A stretch of 64,000 nucleotides of DNA from positions 669,206 to 733,205 of the forward strand of contig NZ_HE997626.1 in NCBI RefSeq assembly GCF_000312385.1, read 5' to 3'. A model generated the notes under the pieces. The model worked only from the letters and a program-made list of their open reading frames with translations. It was not told the origin of the DNA and made no database searches. This document shows positions 43,870-52,797 of this stretch, piece by piece (the stretch's first letter is position 1; the number at the start of each line of letters is the position of its first letter). The stretch is from Tsukamurella sp. 1534. Its GTDB lineage: Bacteria; Actinomycetota; Actinomycetes; Mycobacteriales; Mycobacteriaceae. The translations under genes and the position numbers were made by a program.

Positions 43870-45182
43870 ACCCGTACTCCCGCACGCCGCCGGCGACGGC
43901 GCACCGTGCGACCGGCGGTCTCCCGCGCCTCGATCGCCTTCGCGTAGCTCTCCAGCAGACCGTCGGCCGTGCGGGCCCACGAGAACCGCGCCGCGTGGGC
44001 GGCGGCCCCGTCGGAGAGCCGCTGCCGCAGCGCGGAATCGGCGGTGAGCCCGTCGAGGACCGCAGTCCAGTCCTGCGGATCGTGGCCCGCCACGAGGCGG
44101 CCGGAGGCACCGTCGGACACGGCCACCGGCAGCCCGCCCACCTTGGCGGCCACCACGGGCGTGCCACACGCCTGCGCCTCCACGGCGACGAGGCCGAACG
44201 ATTCGGAATAGCTCGGCACCACAACGAGATCGGAGGCGCGGTACACCTCCGCGAGACCGGCCGGCGGGCGCGGCGGCCCGAACGTGACCGCGTGCTCGAT
44301 GCCCAGATCGCGGGCGAGGGCGATGAGGGCGTCGGGGCGCTCGAGACCGGTGCCCGACGGTCCGCCGATCACGAGGAGCCGGATCCGGCGCTCGGGATGA
44401 TCGCGAATCAGCGGGGCGGCCGCGCGGAGCAGGAGATCGGGCGCCTTGTGCGGCTGGATCCGGCCCACGAAGGTGAGGACCTGCTCGTCGGGGGCGATAC
44501 CCAGCTCGGCGCGCGCGCGAGCACCGTCGCCCGGCAAGTACGTCGCGAGGTCCGCGCCCGGGTAGACCACGTCGATCCGGCTCTCCGGGACACCGTGCAG
44601 CGCGGACAGTTGGCTCGCCTCGACCTCGGTGTTGACGATGAGCCGGTCCGCCTCGTCGGAGACCTGCTGTTCGCCGATGATCCGGGCCTGCGGCTCGGCC
44701 GTGTCACCCAGCGCGAGCGCATCGTTCTTCACGGCGGCCAGCGTGTGCGCGGTGTGCACCAGCGGGACTCCCCACCGTTCGCGCGCCAGCCAGCCCACCT
44801 GGCCGGACAACCAGTAGTGCGAGTGGATGAGATCGAAGTAGCCGGGCTCCTCGCGGGCCTCGGCGCGCTGCACACCCGCCGCGAACGCGCAGAGCTGCGC
44901 CGGAAGATCAGTCTTGTCCAGGCCTTCGAACGGCCCGGCGACCACGTTGCGCACCCGGATGCCGGGCGCCGCCTCCACCACGGGCGCGTCGGCGGAGCTG
45001 GTGGCGCGGGTGAAGATCTCCACCTCGATGCCGCGCGCCGCCAGCTCGAGCGACGTCTGCCAGATGTAGACGTTCATCCCGCCGGCGTCGCCGGTCCCCG
45101 GCTGCGCGAGCGGCGAGGTGTGCACCGACAGCACCGCGACCCGACGCGGAGTGAGGCTCACCCCGGGCATTCCAGTAGGCAC
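43866..45182 (-). CDS. mshA: D-inositol-3-phosphate glycosyltransferase
   Basis: The 438-residue GT4 enzyme makes the first mycothiol intermediate from UDP-GlcNAc and inositol-3-phosphate. It has the N-terminal [20 protein letters not shown] typical of Msh[26 protein letters not shown] and the EX7E-like [19 protein letters not shown]. The start is the GTG at 45182. A basic tail ([10 protein letters not shown]) ends the protein. Confidence 0.95.
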   Translation of the reverse strand: MPTGMPGVSLTPRRVAVLSVHTSPLAQPGTGDAGGMNVYIWQTSLELAARGIEVEIFTRATSSADAPVVEAAPGIRVRNVVAGPFEGLDKTDLPAQLCAFAAGVQRAEAREEPGYFDLIHSHYWLSGQVGWLARERWGVPLVHTAHTLAAVKNDALALGDTAEPQARIIGEQQVSDEADRLIVNTEVEASQLSALHGVPESRIDVVYPGADLATYLPGDGARARAELGIAPDEQVLTFVGRIQPHKAPDLLLRAAAPLIRDHPERRIRLLVIGGPSGTGLERPDALIALARDLGIEHAVTFGPPRPPAGLAEVYRASDLVVVPSYSESFGLVAVEAQACGTPVVAAKVGGLPVAVSDGASGRLVAGHDPQDWTAVLDGLTADSALRQRLSDGAAAHAARFSWARTADGLLESYAKAIEARETAGRTVRRRRRRAGVRV

Positions 45183-45206
45183 GCCGTCCAGCTTAACCCC
45201 GGTACG

Positions 45207-46058
45207 TCAACGCGCCAGTTCGAGCAGTTCACCGGCGCTGCGGGCGGGGTCCACGACGAACGGCGCGTGCCCGCCCTCGTCCCACCAGGACAGCTTCGCG
45301 TCGGAGAGGATCCGGGCGTGGTGCTCCGCGGTCGACGGTGCCACCACCTCGTCGTCCCTCCCGTGCTGGACCAGGACGGGGAACGTCCAGGCCGCCAGGT
45401 CCGCATCGTGGTCGACGGTGCGCCGGAACAGCCCGCCGCGCACAGCCGGAGGTGTGGACAGCGCGATGCCGAACTGCTGCTGGGCGACGGGGCCGAGCGC
45501 GTCCTGGTCGAATCCGTGGGGCAGCATCCGCAGCTTGGCCAGCGCCGTGATGGCCTTGCCGGGGTGCGCCGACAGCGCGGCGGGCAGCGCCGCGTTCATC
45601 GACGAGCCGGTGACGCCGCCGGGGAACTGCCCCTCCTTCGTTCCGCCGATCGAGGTGATGGCGCCGATCAGGCCCACGGCCTTGACCCCGCCCGTGCCGT
45701 GGGTCGCGAGGTGATCGGCGATGATCAGGCCGCCGTAGGACCAGCCGACGAGGACGACCTCGTCGAGGCCGAGGAGGTCGCGGACCGCCTTCACGTCGTC
45801 GGCGAAGCGGGGCGTGCCGAAGGGGTCGTCCGAGGCGGGCACCGAACTGCGGCCGTGGCCGCGGTTGTCCACCGCCACCACGCGGTGGCCCGCCGACGTC
45901 AGCGCGTCGATCAACGGTGCGCCCCAGGAGTCCGAGCTGGCGGACCAGCCGTGGATGAGCAGGTACGCGGGCTTCGCCGCGTCGGTGCCCTCCGCGTAAT
46001 CGGCGTAGAAGATCTCCGTGCCGTCGCTCGAGACGGCCAATCCCACAGAACGAGTCAC
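45207..46058 (-). CDS. Alpha/beta hydrolase
   Basis: The 283-residue protein has an oxyanion-hole region HGWSASS, the nucleophile elbow GWSYGG, a GRDD acid position and the C-terminal GGHAPF histidine, a complete catalytic triad. It resembles haloperoxidase/esterase-like hydrolases; the substrate is unknown. The start is taken as the GTG at 46058; another GTG lies four codons later. It precedes mshA on the same strand. Confidence 0.85.
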   Translation of the reverse strand: MTRSVGLAVSSDGTEIFYADYAEGTDAAKPAYLLIHGWSASSDSWGAPLIDALTSAGHRVVAVDNRGHGRSSVPASDDPFGTPRFADDVKAVRDLLGLDEVVLVGWSYGGLIIADHLATHGTGGVKAVGLIGAITSIGGTKEGQFPGGVTGSSMNAALPAALSAHPGKAITALAKLRMLPHGFDQDALGPVAQQQFGIALSTPPAVRGGLFRRTVDHDADLAAWTFPVLVQHGRDDEVVAPSTAEHHARILSDAKLSWWDEGGHAPFVVDPARSAGELLELAR

Positions 46059-46157
46059 GGATCCGACAGTAGCGTCCGGCGCCGCGCGCGATGCGGACGA
46101 GGGCACGCGTTCAATCCACACCCGGCCGGACGCGCCCACCACGAACCCCAAGGAATT

Positions 46158-46177
46158 AATCGGACCGAGGTCCGGTT
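46158..46177. promoter_or_regulatory. Inverted repeat before the pirin gene
   Basis: AATCGGACC-GA-GGTCCGGTT has nine-base arms matching at eight positions, with a perfect CGGACC/GGTCCG core. It lies about 40-60 bases upstream of the pirin ATG, in the promoter region. The binding protein is not identifiable from neighbours. Confidence 0.55.
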
Positions 46178-46218
46178 GATGGTAGTGTCAGCTTCACCAG
46201 CCACCCGAGGAGGACGAC

Positions 46219-47199
46219 ATGCCCGCCGTCACCGCAGACACCTTGACCCTGCCCCGCATCACCGAGGCCGGGCCGGGCGAGACCGACCGGCCCGTCCGCA
46301 AGATCACCACCGGCCCCCGCGGTCACGAGGGCGAGGGCTTCCCCGTGGTGCGGGCCTTCGCCGGCGTCCACCCGCGCGATCTCGACCCGTTCGTCCACAT
46401 GGACCAGATGGGCGAGGTCGAGTACGAGCCCGGCGAGCCCAAGGGCACCAACTGGCACCCGCACCGCGGCTTCGAGACCGTGACCTACATGATCGACGGC
46501 CTGTTCCAGCACCAGGACAGCCACGGCGGCGGCGGCCTGATCCAGGACGGCGCCACCCAGTGGATGACCGCCGGTTCCGGCATCCTGCACATCGAGACCC
46601 CGCCCGCGGAGCTCGTCGAGTCCGGCGGCACCTTCCACGGCATCCAGCTGTGGGTGAACCTGCCCGCCGACGAGAAGTTCAGTACCCCGGCGTACCAGAA
46701 CCTCGAGGGCGGCCAGACCGCGCTCGTGTCCTCCGCCGACGGCGGCGCGCTGGTGCGCATCGTCGCGGGCGACGTGGACGGTCACCAGGGGCCCGGTTCC
46801 ACCCGCACGCCGATCAACTTCGTGCACACCACGATCGCCCCGGGCGCCGAGGTGTCGCTGCCCTGGAACCGCGACTTCAACGCGCTCGTCTACGTGCTCA
46901 GCGGCCGCGGATCGGTGGGCCCCGTCGGCCATCCGATCCACCAGGGCCAGCTGGCGCAGCTCGGCCCCGGCGACCGGATCACGGTGCGTGCGGACGAGTC
47001 CCAGGACTCGAACCGCCCGGCCATGGAGGTGCTGATCCTCGGCGGCCGGCCCATCCGCGAGCCCGTCGTGCAGTACGGCCCGTTCGTCATGAACACCAAG
47101 GCCGAGCTGGTGCAGGCGCTGGAGGACTACAACGCCGGCAAGTTCGGCGTCATCCCGCCCGACGCCCTGATGCCCCACGTGCCGCAGAACCGGCGCTGA
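46219..47199 (+). CDS. Pirin-family protein
   Basis: The 326-residue bicupin has the N-terminal metal site in NWHPHRGFETVTYMIDG, with further ligands in HQDS and HIETP, matching iron-binding pirins. Bacterial pirins can act as quercetinase or as redox-sensitive modulators of other proteins. GGAGGACGAC precedes the ATG. An inverted repeat in the promoter suggests that it is inducible; a large inverted repeat follows its stop. Confidence 0.92.
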   Translation: MPAVTADTLTLPRITEAGPGETDRPVRKITTGPRGHEGEGFPVVRAFAGVHPRDLDPFVHMDQMGEVEYEPGEPKGTNWHPHRGFETVTYMIDGLFQHQDSHGGGGLIQDGATQWMTAGSGILHIETPPAELVESGGTFHGIQLWVNLPADEKFSTPAYQNLEGGQTALVSSADGGALVRIVAGDVDGHQGPGSTRTPINFVHTTIAPGAEVSLPWNRDFNALVYVLSGRGSVGPVGHPIHQGQLAQLGPGDRITVRADESQDSNRPAMEVLILGGRPIREPVVQYGPFVMNTKAELVQALEDYNAGKFGVIPPDALMPHVPQNRR

Positions 47200-47207
47200 C
47201 CCCGTCT

Positions 47208-47272
47208 GAAACCGGCGGTTTCCGGAGACAGGATGCGAATACCGCGTCACGCCTCGGGAAACCGCCGGTTTC
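47208..47272. repeat. 16-base perfect inverted repeat after pirin
   Basis: GAAACCGGCGGTTTCC (47208-47223) and GGAAACCGCCGGTTTC (47257-47272) are exact reverse complements separated by 33 bases. Each arm is itself almost palindromic. The element starts nine bases past the pirin stop. With no T-run it is not a classic terminator; it resembles a REP-type or mobile palindromic element that may still protect mRNA ends. The remaining 116 bases before the next gene show nothing else. Confidence 0.7.
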
Positions 47273-47388
47273 GGCTATCGCTCCACGGCCGCCGGCAGGA
47301 CCGCGAGTCCGAAACCGACGGCGGGGAGGACGGCCACCACCCCATACTGCTCTGAGAACCACGGGACCGCCGGAGTGAGGAGCACATC

Positions 47389-47802
47389 ATGCAGGAGTTC
47401 CGCGCGGCAGTGGAGGCCGGGGACCACGAGGCAATGGAGCGCGCCCTGGCCGACGACGTGGTGCTCCACGGACCGGTGGCGATCACCCCGTACGAGGGCA
47501 GGGCGACGGTGGCAGCGATCCTGCGGGCCGCGCGGCGCGTGATGGGCCCCGAGTTCCGCTACGTCCGCGAGATCACGGACCCCGGCGGGCGCGATCACGC
47601 GCTGATCTTCACCGCCACCCTCGCCGGCAAACGGATCAACGGCTGCGACCTTCTGCACCTCGACGAGGCAGGCAAGATCGACGAGTTCACCGTGATGGTG
47701 CGCCCGCTCTCCGGGGTGCAGGCGCTCAACGAGGCCATGGGCTCCCAGTTCGGGCGCATCGTCGGGGAGGCGAACGCCGCGAACCCGCCCGGCGACGCCT
47801 AG
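47389..47802 (+). CDS. NTF2/SnoaL-like protein, copy 1
   Basis: The 137-residue protein has a small cone-fold layout: an N-terminal helical part, PVAITPYEGRATVAAILRAARRVMG, then a C-terminal sheet ending VMVRPLSGVQALNEAMG. It shares most landmark residues with the protein at 48467-48877, so the two are paralogs. Such proteins bind or isomerise small ligands; the function here is unknown. GGAG lies six bases before the ATG. Confidence 0.8.
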   Translation: MQEFRAAVEAGDHEAMERALADDVVLHGPVAITPYEGRATVAAILRAARRVMGPEFRYVREITDPGGRDHALIFTATLAGKRINGCDLLHLDEAGKIDEFTVMVRPLSGVQALNEAMGSQFGRIVGEANAANPPGDA

Positions 47803-48359
47803 CCGCCCAGCCGCGCCTCCAGCACGGGGAGCGCGAGGTCGGCCCACGCGATGTTCTCCCGCTCGAAGCCCAGCCCGCGCAGCAGCGTGAGATAGGGCCC
47901 GCCCAGGTGCGGATCGGCGAGCAAGCCCTCCCGGGTGCGCCCCTCGAGCCAGGCCGCCTCGATCCGCTCGTAGTGGGCCAGCTTCGCGACGGCGGCGGCG
48001 CGGCGGGCGCGCACCGCCGCGACCACGGCTGCGGCGTCGCCCACCGCGGAGGACTGGACTACGACCATCATGTCGTCGCGGATCGCGGTGGGCCGCGGCG
48101 CCTCCCGGGAGAATTCCGCCAGCTCGGCCCGGCCCCCCTCGGTCATCCGGAACACCCGCTTGTTCGGGCGCTTCTCCTGTTCGACGGTCCGCGCGGCGAT
48201 CGCCCCGTCGGCCTCCAGCCGGTCCAGCTCCCGGTACAGCTGCTGCGGCGTGGCAACCCAGAAGTTGGCCCGCGCACCGTCGAATTGCTTGGCCAGGTCG
48301 TACCCCGACGCCTCCTCCACCACGAGGAGGGTCGCGAGGATCGCGTGCCGCAGTGCCAT
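47799..48359 (-). CDS. PadR-family regulator
   Basis: The 186-residue protein starts MALRHAILATLLVVEEASGYDLAKQF, the classic PadR winged-HTH opening, followed by a C-terminal helical dimerisation region (VirR/PadR_C type). It lies between two paralogous NTF2-like genes and diverges from the second. It probably represses the divergent copy. It ends tail to tail with copy 1, the stop codons sharing CTAG. Confidence 0.9.
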   Translation of the reverse strand: MALRHAILATLLVVEEASGYDLAKQFDGARANFWVATPQQLYRELDRLEADGAIAARTVEQEKRPNKRVFRMTEGGRAELAEFSREAPRPTAIRDDMMVVVQSSAVGDAAAVVAAVRARRAAAVAKLAHYERIEAAWLEGRTREGLLADPHLGGPYLTLLRGLGFERENIAWADLALPVLEARLGG

Positions 48360-48370
48360 ACCTCCCATCA

Positions 48371-48452
48371 TATTCAAAAAGTTGCCTATTCAGACCCTGG
48401 ACAAACGCCCGCGCCGCCGCCCATACTGAACGCACACCTATTCAACAAATTG
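48371..48452. promoter_or_regulatory. Paired AT-rich PadR operator candidates
   Basis: TATTCAAAAAGTTG (48371-48384) and TATTCAACAAATTG (48439-48452) match at 12 of 14 bases and stand in the divergent region between padR and NTF2 copy 2, one near each start. Each contains CAA/TTG symmetry. A further TATTCAG half-copy lies at 48387-48393. They contrast sharply with the GC-rich background. Confidence 0.65.
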
Positions 48453-48466
48453 ATTAAGGAGCCCCG

Positions 48467-48877
48467 ATGCGCGCGTTCCGCGAGGCCGTGGAGACCCGAG
48501 ACGAGGCGGCCTTCGACCGCCTGCTGGCCGACGACGTGACGTTCACCAGCCCCGTCGCCTTCAAGCCGTACGAGGGACGGCACATCACCGCCGCGATCCT
48601 GCGCGGCGTGATCCGCGTGATGGGTGACGACTTCCGCTACATCCGGGAGATCAACGACGGCGACGATCACGCCCTGGTCTTCGAGAGCACTGTCGACGGC
48701 AAGAAGCTCACCGGCTGCGACTTCATCCACGTCGACGCCGAGGGGAAGATCGACGACTTCATGGTGATGGTGCGCCCGCTCTCGGCCGCGCAGGCCCTCT
48801 CCGCCGCGATGGGAGCCGAGTTCGGCCGGATCGGCGAGGAGGCCGCCGCGGCCGCGCAGGCCGAGTCCGGGGCCTGA
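48467..48877 (+). CDS. NTF2/SnoaL-like protein, copy 2
   Basis: The 136-residue protein is a clear paralog of the one at 47389-47802: both have the FREAVE/FRAAVE start, PYEGR, the RVMG turn, the FRY-REI strand, CD(F/L)-H-D and the VMVRPLS ending. AAGGAG lies five bases before the ATG. It is the divergent partner of the PadR gene and probably its main target. It ends two bases before the GDSL gene and may be co-transcribed with it. Confidence 0.82.
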   Translation: MRAFREAVETRDEAAFDRLLADDVTFTSPVAFKPYEGRHITAAILRGVIRVMGDDFRYIREINDGDDHALVFESTVDGKKLTGCDFIHVDAEGKIDDFMVMVRPLSAAQALSAAMGAEFGRIGEEAAAAAQAESGA

Positions 48878-48879
48878 CG

Positions 48880-49587
48880 GTGCGCGCCGCCCGCCTCCCC
48901 CGGCTGCTCGCGCAGGCCGCGCACGTCGCCCGGCACACCCCGCGCCTCCCGGAGGCCGGCGGCTGCTCGGGAACCGCCGGCGACGGTGCGCCCACCACCC
49001 GGATCGTCGCGCTCGGCGACAGCGTGGCGGCCGGGGTCGGCGTGGAGCACCACCGGGACACGATCACCGGACGCCTGGCCGCGGCGCTCGCCGGTGACGG
49101 GGCGGCGACGTGGGAGGTCCGCGCGCGATCGGGCGCCACGGCCGGCCACGTCCCGGCCCAGGCCGCCGGGCTCGGTGACCCGGACGTGGTGCTCATCTCG
49201 CTCGGCGTCAACGACGTGAAGAACCTGCACCGTGCGGCCCGCTGGGAGCGCGAGCTGGCGGCGGCGCTCGACGGGGTGCTCGCCGCTGCACCCCGCGCCC
49301 GGGTGCTGCTATTGGGACTGCCTCCACTCACGACGTTCCCCGCGCTGCCGCCAGAGCTGGGCGCGGCCCTGGACGCCCGCGCCCGCGGATTCGACGACGC
49401 CGCACGACAGCTCGCGGGCGACCGGCCCCGCGTGACCCACGTGCCGTGCGCCTTTCCCGATGAGGCGGGGATGTTCGCGGCCGACGGCTTCCACCCGTCC
49501 GCGGCGGCACACGCCGCGTTCGCCGACCTGTGCGCGGCCGCCGTGCAGGACGGGGCCGATTCGACACGCCGGGGGCACCGAAGCTAA
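48880..49587 (+). CDS. SGNH/GDSL-family hydrolase
   Basis: The 235-residue esterase-like protein has block I VALGDSVAAG (nucleophile serine), block III SLGVND and block V DGFHPSAAAH (Asp and His), a complete SGNH catalytic set. The N terminus has no clear signal peptide. The start is the GTG at 48880, two bases after the NTF2 copy-2 stop. The substrate is unknown; lipids or esters are typical. Confidence 0.86.
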   Translation: MRAARLPRLLAQAAHVARHTPRLPEAGGCSGTAGDGAPTTRIVALGDSVAAGVGVEHHRDTITGRLAAALAGDGAATWEVRARSGATAGHVPAQAAGLGDPDVVLISLGVNDVKNLHRAARWERELAAALDGVLAAAPRARVLLLGLPPLTTFPALPPELGAALDARARGFDDAARQLAGDRPRVTHVPCAFPDEAGMFAADGFHPSAAAHAAFADLCAAAVQDGADSTRRGHRS

Positions 49588-49593
49588 TCTAAT

Positions 49594-49615
49594 GACAACG
49601 ATTTCCATTGTTGTC
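49594..49615. promoter_or_regulatory. Zur-box-like palindrome before the zinc ABC operon
   Basis: GACAAC-GATTTCCATT-GTTGTC has six-base perfect arms around an AT-rich centre, resembling actinobacterial Zur boxes that centre on a T/A-rich NATTTTCATN. It lies 14-35 bases before the GTG of the znuA-like gene, overlapping the promoter. Repression by zinc-loaded Zur is inferred. Confidence 0.7.
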
Positions 49616-49628
49616 TTGAGGAGCTCCC

Positions 49629-50555
49629 GTGCGCATCCGCAACCGTCTCGCGCAGACCGTCGGCGCCGCCGTCGTCGCGACCCTTGCACTCACCGCGTGC
49701 GGGTCCGGCTCGTCGGACACGTCCGACGGTAAGCCGTCCATCGTCGCGTCGACCGACGTGTACGGCGCCGTGGCGCGGGCGGTCGCCGGCGGCGACGCCG
49801 AGGTCACCGAGCTGTTCGCCAACCCCACGGGCGATCCGCACGAGTTCGAGCCCTCCGCGCAGGACACGCTCAAGGTCAAGCGCGCCTCCATCCTCGTGTT
49901 CAACGGCGGCCACTACGACGCCTACATGGAGAAGGCCGCCGAGGGCACCTCCGCCGCCAAGGTGGACGCCGTCTCCCTGCAGGAGGAGGGCGCCGCCGCG
50001 GGGCACGACCACGAGCACGAGCACGCCAACGAGCACGCCTTCTACGACCTCCCCACCATGCAGAAGGTGGCCGGCGCTGTCGCGAAGACGCTGTCCGAGA
50101 AGGACTCCGGCAAGCGCGAGGCGTACGAGAAGCGCGCCGCGGACTTCTCCTCGAAGCTCGACGAGGTGATCGGCCGGGCCCGCGCCATCGGCCACACCAA
50201 CCCGGGCGCACGCGTCGCCGCGACCGAGCCGGTGGCCGGGTACCTGCTCTCCCTGTCCGGCCTCATCGACGCGGCCCCGCCCCGGTACACCGCCGCGATC
50301 GAATCCGGCACCGACCCCGCTCCCGCCGACATCGCCGCCGCCACCTCCCTGGTGACCGGCAAGCAGGTGCGCGCCGTGGTGCTCAACTCGCAGACCGAGA
50401 ACCCGGTCACGACCGCGCTCGCGAAGACCGCCGAGGGCGCCGGCGTGCCCGTGGTCAGGGTCACCGAATCGCTGCCCGAGGGCACCACCGACTACGTCGC
50501 CTGGCAGGCCGACAACGTCCAACGCCTCTCCGAGGCGCTCAAGCCGCGCCCGTGA
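49629..50555 (+). CDS. Zinc/manganese ABC transporter substrate-binding lipoprotein
   Basis: The 308-residue protein starts with a lipoprotein signal whose lipobox LTAC ends at C24, anchoring it outside the membrane. The cluster-9 fold has likely metal histidines in DPHEFEP and GHYD and a His-rich loop GHDHEHEHANEH typical of zinc binders. It delivers zinc to the adjacent permease. The GTG start has GAGGAG close upstream; a Zur-like box overlaps the promoter. Confidence 0.9.
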   Translation: MRIRNRLAQTVGAAVVATLALTACGSGSSDTSDGKPSIVASTDVYGAVARAVAGGDAEVTELFANPTGDPHEFEPSAQDTLKVKRASILVFNGGHYDAYMEKAAEGTSAAKVDAVSLQEEGAAAGHDHEHEHANEHAFYDLPTMQKVAGAVAKTLSEKDSGKREAYEKRAADFSSKLDEVIGRARAIGHTNPGARVAATEPVAGYLLSLSGLIDAAPPRYTAAIESGTDPAPADIAAATSLVTGKQVRAVVLNSQTENPVTTALAKTAEGAGVPVVRVTESLPEGTTDYVAWQADNVQRLSEALKPRP

Positions 50556-51295
50556 CGCCGGTCATCAGCCTGCGCGGCGCCGCACTCCGCTTCCAGGACC
50601 GAACCCTCTGGGACGGGCTCGATCTCGATATCGAGCCCGGCGAGTTCATCGCCGTGCTCGGTCCCAACGGGGCGGGCAAGACCTCCCTCCTGCGCGTCCT
50701 CCTGGGCCAGACGGACCTGTCCGACGGCACCGTCGACGTCACCGGCCGGATCGGCTACATCCCGCAGCAGCGGTCGCTCGACGCGGCCGTCCCGCTGCGC
50801 GGCCGAGACCTTGTGGGCCTCGGATACGACGGGGCGGCCTGGGGCATCGGCCTGCGGAACCGCAAGGCCCGACGGTCCGCCGTCGACACCGCCCTCGCGC
50901 AGGTGGACGCGGCGCCGTTCGCCGAGGCCCCGATCGGCTCCCTTTCCGGCGGCGAGCAGCAGCGGCTGCGCGTGGCGCAAGCGCTCGCCTCGGATCCGTC
51001 GATCCTGCTCTGCGACGAGCCCCTGCTCTCCCTCGACCCGGGGCACCAGCAGCTCGCCGTCTCGCTCATCGAGCGCCGGCGCCGCGAGTTCGACACCGCC
51101 GTGCTCTTCGTGACCCACGAGATCAATCCCGTTCTGCCGTACTGTGACCGGGTGCTGTACCTGGTGGACGGGCGCTTCGAGGTGGGCCCCACGGCCGAGG
51201 TGATGACCTCCGAGCGGCTCAGCCGCCTCTACCGCGCCCCCGTCGACGTGCTGCACGTGCGCGACCGCCTGGTCGTGGTGGGAGGCGACGAGTAG
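50552..51295 (+). CDS. Zinc ABC transporter ATPase
   Basis: The 247-residue ATPase has Walker A GPNGAGKTS, signature LSGGEQQR, Walker B ILLCDEPLLSLD and the switch histidine in VTHEINPV. It energises zinc uptake with the neighbouring permease and binding protein. The GTG start overlaps the binding-protein stop by four bases. Confidence 0.93.
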   Translation: MTPVISLRGAALRFQDRTLWDGLDLDIEPGEFIAVLGPNGAGKTSLLRVLLGQTDLSDGTVDVTGRIGYIPQQRSLDAAVPLRGRDLVGLGYDGAAWGIGLRNRKARRSAVDTALAQVDAAPFAEAPIGSLSGGEQQRLRVAQALASDPSILLCDEPLLSLDPGHQQLAVSLIERRRREFDTAVLFVTHEINPVLPYCDRVLYLVDGRFEVGPTAEVMTSERLSRLYRAPVDVLHVRDRLVVVGGDE

Positions 51296-52186
51296 ATGGA
51301 CCACCTCGACCACCTCTTCGACTTCCGGCTCACCTGGGACCTGTTGCAGCAGCCCTTCGTCCAGCAGGCGCTGCTCGCCGCGGCCCTGCTGGCCGTCCTC
51401 GCCGGGGTCATGGGGCCGCTCATCGTGTCCCGGCAGATGGCGTTCAGCGTGCACGGCACGTCCGAGCTCTCGCTGACCGGCGCCGCCCTTGCCCTGCTGC
51501 TGGGCTACAACGTGGGTGCGGGCGCTCTGTTCGGTTCCCTCGTCGCGGGCCTGCTGTTCGGACTGCTGGGCGTGTACGCCCGCGAACGGGACTCCGTGAT
51601 CGGCGTGATCATGGCTTTCGGGCTCGGCCTGTCGGTGCTGTTCCTCGCGCTCTACCCCGGGCGGCAGGGCACCGCGTTCGCTCTGCTCACCGGCCAGGTG
51701 GTGGCCGTGGGGCTGGACGGCGTCACGCTGATGGCGATCACCACCGTGGTGGTGCTGGCGATCCTGGCGTTCATCTACCGGCCGCTGCTGTTCCTCTCCA
51801 CCGACCCGGATGTGGCGGCGGCACACGGCGTTCCCGTCAAGGCGTTGTCCGTGGTGTTCGCGATGCTCGTGGGCGCGGCGGCCGCGCAGGGCGTGCAGAT
51901 CGTGGGCGCGCTGCTCGTGATGAGCCTGCTCATCACGCCGGCGGCGGCCGCCGCCCGGGTGACCAGCTCGCCCGGTAAGACCACGGCCCTGTCACTCGTG
52001 TTCGCGCTCGTGGCCGCCGTGGGCGGGATCGTGCTCTCGCTCGCACCCGCGCTCCCGGTCTCGGTGTTCGTCACGAGCATCTCGTTCGTGATCTACGCGG
52101 TGTGCCGCCTGCTCGGCCAGCGCGGCCGCCGGGGCAGCGCCCCGGCACCGTCGGACGAGGCGCACGACCACCGCCACGCGCACTGA
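51296..52186 (+). CDS. Zinc ABC transporter permease
   Basis: The 296-residue integral membrane protein has about eight or nine helices and the ABC-3 loop region VPVKALSVVFAMLVGAAAAQGV. A histidine-rich C terminus (HDHRHAH) may bind zinc on the cytoplasmic side. Its ATG directly follows the ATPase stop with no gap. Confidence 0.92.
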   Translation: MDHLDHLFDFRLTWDLLQQPFVQQALLAAALLAVLAGVMGPLIVSRQMAFSVHGTSELSLTGAALALLLGYNVGAGALFGSLVAGLLFGLLGVYARERDSVIGVIMAFGLGLSVLFLALYPGRQGTAFALLTGQVVAVGLDGVTLMAITTVVVLAILAFIYRPLLFLSTDPDVAAAHGVPVKALSVVFAMLVGAAAAQGVQIVGALLVMSLLITPAAAAARVTSSPGKTTALSLVFALVAAVGGIVLSLAPALPVSVFVTSISFVIYAVCRLLGQRGRRGSAPAPSDEAHDHRHAH

Positions 52187-52203
52187 CGGCGGGCGGGCCC
52201 GGG

Positions 52204-52797
52204 CTACTCGAAGCGACGGGCCGTGGTGGTCACCACGTCCACGCAGAATCCGACTAGCTGCGCGCGCGTGACCTCCAACCGGTCCGAGAGGAACTCGGTG
52301 AACAGCGCCGTCAGGGAGCCCACGACGCTCACCGCGACCATCTGCCGGGTCTCGTCGCCCACCCCCGGCGGCAGCGTGCCCGCGACCACGGAGAAGAACT
52401 CGGGCATCCGCCCCAATCCCCGCTCCGCCAGGGCGGTCTCGCGCAGCGGCGCGATCAGCAGCACCCGGCCCACGTCGGGCCGGTCCACGACCAGTTCGAC
52501 GAATCGCGCGACCGCGGCCCGCGGCAGCTCCGCCGGATCGGTGGTGCCCCGCACCGCCTCGATCAGCGCGTCCCGCGCCCGGACGCTCACGTCGTCGTAC
52601 ACGGCGCGCACGAATTCGTCACGACTGCCGAAGGCCTCGTAGAAGTACCGCTCGGTGATGCCCGTCGAACGGCACACGGCGCGCACGCTGACGGCCGCCG
52701 GCTCGGAGGCGCCCAGCAGGCCGACGCCCACGTCGAGCATCGCGCGCCGGCGCTGCTGCTGCCGGCGCTCGAGCGGTTCCGCCTGCTCCTGTGGCAC
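52204..52797 (-). CDS. TetR-family regulator after rlmB
   Basis: The 197-residue protein has a TetR HTH (VSVRAVCRSTGITERYFYEAFGSRDEFVRA). The GTG at 52797 shares its first base with the rlmB stop and is the only start that keeps the first helix. The downstream target is not evident. It may simply be carried by the rlmB transcript. Confidence 0.83.
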   Translation of the reverse strand: MPQEQAEPLERRQQQRRRAMLDVGVGLLGASEPAAVSVRAVCRSTGITERYFYEAFGSRDEFVRAVYDDVSVRARDALIEAVRGTTDPAELPRAAVARFVELVVDRPDVGRVLLIAPLRETALAERGLGRMPEFFSVVAGTLPPGVGDETRQMVAVSVVGSLTALFTEFLSDRLEVTRAQLVGFCVDVVTTTARRFE

